A stretch of DNA of 64,000 nucleotides, taken from positions 1 through 64,000 of the forward strand of contig JBCDAU010000031.1 of NCBI GenBank assembly GCA_039185015.1, written 5' to 3'. Source of the DNA: JBCBSZ01 sp039185015. Its GTDB lineage: Bacteria > Actinomycetota > Acidimicrobiia > Acidimicrobiales > Poriferisodalaceae. The notes under the pieces were generated by a model. It saw nothing but the letters and a program-made list of their open reading frames with translations, was not told the DNA's origin and did no database searches. Below, piece after piece: positions 61,982 to 64,000 of this stretch (position 1 is its first letter; each line of letters begins with the position of its first letter). Position numbers and translations under genes: made by a program.

Positions 61982-62611
61982 TCACGTGCTGGACCACCGC
62001 TGCATCGCTGCCGCGAGGGGGTCGGTGTCGTCGAGGCCGGCCAGCACGCCCTCCCGGTCGGCCTCGGGCCGGTTCTGGCTGAGCTTCGCCTTGCCCTCGA
62101 TCCGCTCGATCGTGAGCTCGACGCCCACGATGGCCCGCAGCTGCCGCTCGACGAACTCGGCCGGCGCGTCGTCGACGCTCCAGGGTCGGGGACGGGCGGC
62201 CTCGTGATGATCGGACAGCCGTCGTACGAGCGGCGCCAGCCACGCCGGATCTTCGTGGATCGTGACCGTGCCGTGGACGGCGACCGCGACGTAGTTCCAG
62301 GTCGGCACGACGCGGCCGTGCTCGGCCTTCGACGGGTACCACGACGGCGAGACGTAGCCTTCGGTCGGGGAGCAGAGCGCGACCGCCGCCGGCCGGTCGA
62401 CCAACGCCCGCCAGTGCGGGTTGGCCCTCGCCAGGTGACCGACGAGCAGCCGACGTTCCGCGTCCACCAGGACGGGCAACGGCGTGACCGCGAACCCGTC
62501 GACGCCGCTCGACACCAGCTGAACGAACGAGGCCTCGGCGACGACCGCCAGCGCATCCTCGTCGGACAGCACGAACGCGGAAGGGCGGAACATGCCCGCA
62601 GCCTCGCTCAC
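61982..62611 (-). CDS. PaiB-like FMN-binding protein
   Basis: The 209-residue protein matches the PaiB family: MFRPSAFVLSDEDAL, FAVTPLPVLVDAERRLLVGH, LARANPHWRAL, VSPSWYPSK and the ending GKAKLSQNRPEADREGV. PaiB proteins bind FMN and act in negative control of sporulation or general metabolism in Bacillus; in this phylum their role is unclear. The GTG overlaps the nth stop by four bases. An ATG at 62593 would also fit. Confidence 0.88.
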   Translation of the reverse strand: MSEAAGMFRPSAFVLSDEDALAVVAEASFVQLVSSGVDGFAVTPLPVLVDAERRLLVGHLARANPHWRALVDRPAAVALCSPTEGYVSPSWYPSKAEHGRVVPTWNYVAVAVHGTVTIHEDPAWLAPLVRRLSDHHEAARPRPWSVDDAPAEFVERQLRAIVGVELTIERIEGKAKLSQNRPEADREGVLAGLDDTDPLAAAMQRWSST

Positions 62612-63285
62612 CGACGCGGCCGACTCAGGTCGATTTCGACCGGCTCAGACCCGGGATGAGGGCAGAAGTCGTTGAGGACGCAGTCCTCGCAGCGAGGTGT
62701 CCGAGCGACGCACACCCGCCGTCCGTGCAGGATCAGCCGACGACTGAACTCGCCCCGCTCCGAGGCAGGGATCATCGGGTTGAGGGCGAGCTCGATCTTC
62801 ACCGGATCGGTCTCGTCGGTCAGCTGGAGCAGCCCGCTGAGGCGCTTCACGTGGGTGTCGACGACGAGCCCGGGGAGCCCCAGCGACACCGAGCGCACGA
62901 GGTTGGCCGTCTTGCGGCCCACACCGGGCAGGCGGACGAGGTCGTCGACGGGTCCCGGAACCTCGCCGTCGTAGTCGTCGAGCAGCAGGCGGGCCATGCC
63001 GACCAGGCTCTTCGACTTCTGGCGGAACAGCGGCAACGTGGCGAGGTGGGGCTCGAGATCCGATGGTTCGAGGGCGGCGAACGACTCGGGCTCCGCGAAG
63101 CGCTCGAAGAGGGCCGGTGTGACCTTGTTGACGCCCGCGTCGGTGGCCTGTGCCGACAGGATCGTCGCCACGAGGAGCTGGAACGTGTTCTCGTGATCGA
63201 GCTCGACCTCGGCGTCCGGATACTCCGCGGCCAGGCGCTCGTGGGCGCGCGTGGCCCGGCCCTTCGGCGTCCTCGGTCGTGCCAC
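62608..63285 (-). CDS. nth: Endonuclease III
   Basis: Nth removes oxidised pyrimidines and cuts abasic sites. The 225-residue protein has the helix-hairpin-helix LPGVGRKTANLV with the catalytic Lys near residue 130, catalytic Asp in LVVDTHVKRLSG near residue 148, and the iron-sulfur cluster C-x6-C-x2-C-x5-C in VCVARTPRCEDCVLNDFCPH. GTG start eight bases after TACTGT. It is coupled to the PaiB-like gene. Confidence 0.95.
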   Translation of the reverse strand: MARPRTPKGRATRAHERLAAEYPDAEVELDHENTFQLLVATILSAQATDAGVNKVTPALFERFAEPESFAALEPSDLEPHLATLPLFRQKSKSLVGMARLLLDDYDGEVPGPVDDLVRLPGVGRKTANLVRSVSLGLPGLVVDTHVKRLSGLLQLTDETDPVKIELALNPMIPASERGEFSRRLILHGRRVCVARTPRCEDCVLNDFCPHPGSEPVEIDLSRPRR

Positions 63286-63293
63286 GGCGACGG

Positions 63294-63299
63294 ACAGTA
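63294..63299 (-). promoter_or_regulatory. nth -10 element TACTGT, leaderless spacing
   Basis: TACTGT on the minus strand ends eight bases before the nth GTG at 63285. Confidence 0.45.
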
Positions 63300-63335
63300 C
63301 CGGTCGCCGACGGGCGGTCGTGGTGGGCCGAGGGG

Positions 63336-63341
63336 TACGGT
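63336..63341 (+). promoter_or_regulatory. mshD -10 element TACGGT, leaderless spacing
   Basis: TACGGT ends seven bases before the GTG at 63349, which supports that start. Confidence 0.5.
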
Positions 63342-63348
63342 TCGGGGC

Positions 63349-64000
63349 GTGTCGCACGAGGGAAGTCCGCTCTGTCGGGAAGGTGGCGCCTGCGCTGCGG
63401 TCCGACCCGGCCGTGGCGATGAGATCGAGGTGCTGATCGAGCCGACCGGCACCGACGACGAGCGCGCCGCCGTGCTCCACCACGCCCTCCAGCACGTCGG
63501 GAGCGCGGAGTTCTCGGTCTGGGTCGACGAGCCCGGCGGGCACTTCGACGACATCGCCTGCGCCCAGGGTCTCGCCGGCGTGCGGGACCTCCTCCAGCTC
63601 CGACTCGACCTCCCGATCGAGGAGCGCACCGACCTCGTCACCCGTCCCTTCCGCCCCGGCATCGACGACGAGGCGTGGCTGCGGGTCAACAACCGCGCGT
63701 TCGCGTGGCACCGGGAGCAGGGCCACCTCACGCAGACGGATCTCGACGAGCGCAAGCGCGAGACCTGGTTCGATCCCGAGGGCTTCCTGCTCCACGACGA
63801 CCCCGACGACGGGTCGCTCGCCGGCTTCTGCTGGACCAAGGTCCACCACGACGAAGAGCCCGCGCTCGGCGAGATCTTCGCGATCGCCTCGGACCCGGAT
63901 GCGCAGGGTCGTGGTCTGGGGCGCTCCTTGGTCGTGGCGGGACTCACCCACCTGGCCTCGCAGGGGCTGACGGTCGGGATGCTCTACGTCGACGCCGACA
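63349..64000 (+). CDS. mshD: Mycothiol synthase (5' part, runs off the window)
   Basis: MshD acetylates Cys-GlcN-Ins to make mycothiol. The open frame of about 217 residues matches the family in order: AGVRDLLQLRLDLP, LRVNNRAFAWHREQGHLTQ, ETWFDPEGFLLHDD, AGFCWTKVHHDE, then the catalytic GNAT CoA loop GEIFAIASDPDAQGRGLGRS and LTVGMLYVDAD. The segment before AGVRDLLQ is only about 75 residues, roughly 50 shorter than in mycobacterial MshD, so the first GNAT-like half seems truncated. The remainder lies beyond base 64000. Confidence 0.9.
   Translation, partial: MSHEGSPLCREGGACAAVRPGRGDEIEVLIEPTGTDDERAAVLHHALQHVGSAEFSVWVDEPGGHFDDIACAQGLAGVRDLLQLRLDLPIEERTDLVTRPFRPGIDDEAWLRVNNRAFAWHREQGHLTQTDLDERKRETWFDPEGFLLHDDPDDGSLAGFCWTKVHHDEEPALGEIFAIASDPDAQGRGLGRSLVVAGLTHLASQGLTVGMLYVDAD

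Overview
This window is high-GC chromosomal DNA of a free-living actinobacterium. A partial mycothiol synthase (mshD), an ANTAR response regulator, GTG-rich starts, four-base ATGA/GTGA gene overlaps, and two secreted proteins ending in ~47-residue GYWLVAADGGIFAFGDA-type repeats all fit. The closest match I can infer is the class Acidimicrobiia (Ilumatobacter-like); this is inferred from gene content, not from a marker-gene comparison. About twenty genes carry a TANNNT -10 element only 6-9 bases upstream of the start codon, so leaderless transcription looks common.

Layout. 1-6115: end of an OmpA-like protein, a SecD-P1-like lipoprotein, uvrA with a candidate LexA box, a secreted endonuclease/exonuclease/phosphatase-fold protein and an SDR enzyme. 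6184-12051: a DUF4397 plus propeller-repeat secreted protein, a PIG-L deacetylase, an Eis-like acetyltransferase, an amidohydrolase and an ArsR regulator. 12052-18829: a FecCD/BtuCDF-type importer (permease, ATPase, lipoprotein) divergent from a heterodimeric ABC exporter pair across an unusually palindrome-rich intergenic region; this is the best candidate for an undescribed regulated system, probably metal or metallophore transport. 18997-20142: a VapBC-type toxin-antitoxin pair followed by a small DUF6188-like gene. 20185-28121: uvrB, a large S8 protease with propeller repeats, an ECF sigma factor overlapping its membrane partner, and a small membrane protein. 28155-36608: M3 peptidase, coaE, rpsA, a methyltransferase overlapping polA, and an ANTAR regulator coupled to a small coiled-coil protein. 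36811-41505: tRNA-Leu(CAA), a possible 42-residue membrane protein, and the fatty-acid cluster fabD-fabH-fabG-acpP-fabF, in which FabD carries an extra biotinyl/lipoyl-like domain. 41564-44699: a short cysteine-motif ORF, fabZ, bcp, a cytochrome c lipoprotein, a zinc-motif protein and an M20 amidohydrolase. 44700-61637: a minus-strand histidine/tryptophan block (hisD-C-B-H-A, HAD phosphatase, hisF, hisI, trpE, ygfZ, trpC, trpF) interrupted by a sulfotransferase / TauE / NDH-2 group and a GroES-like/hydrolase pair. 61706-64000: a small helical protein, a PaiB-like flavoprotein, nth and the start of mshD.

How the genes work together. The his and trp genes sit on one strand with frequent four-base overlaps, so amino-acid synthesis is largely translationally coupled. 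trpC appears to begin with a CTG codon at such an overlap and is about 43 residues longer than standard start codons would predict. uvrA, uvrB, polA and nth are separate DNA-repair units. The fab cluster supplies malonyl-ACP, priming, elongation and the first reduction, with fabZ nearby on the other strand. hisG, hisE, trpA, trpB, trpD and trpG are not in the window. I saw no integrase, IS element, CRISPR array or rRNA.
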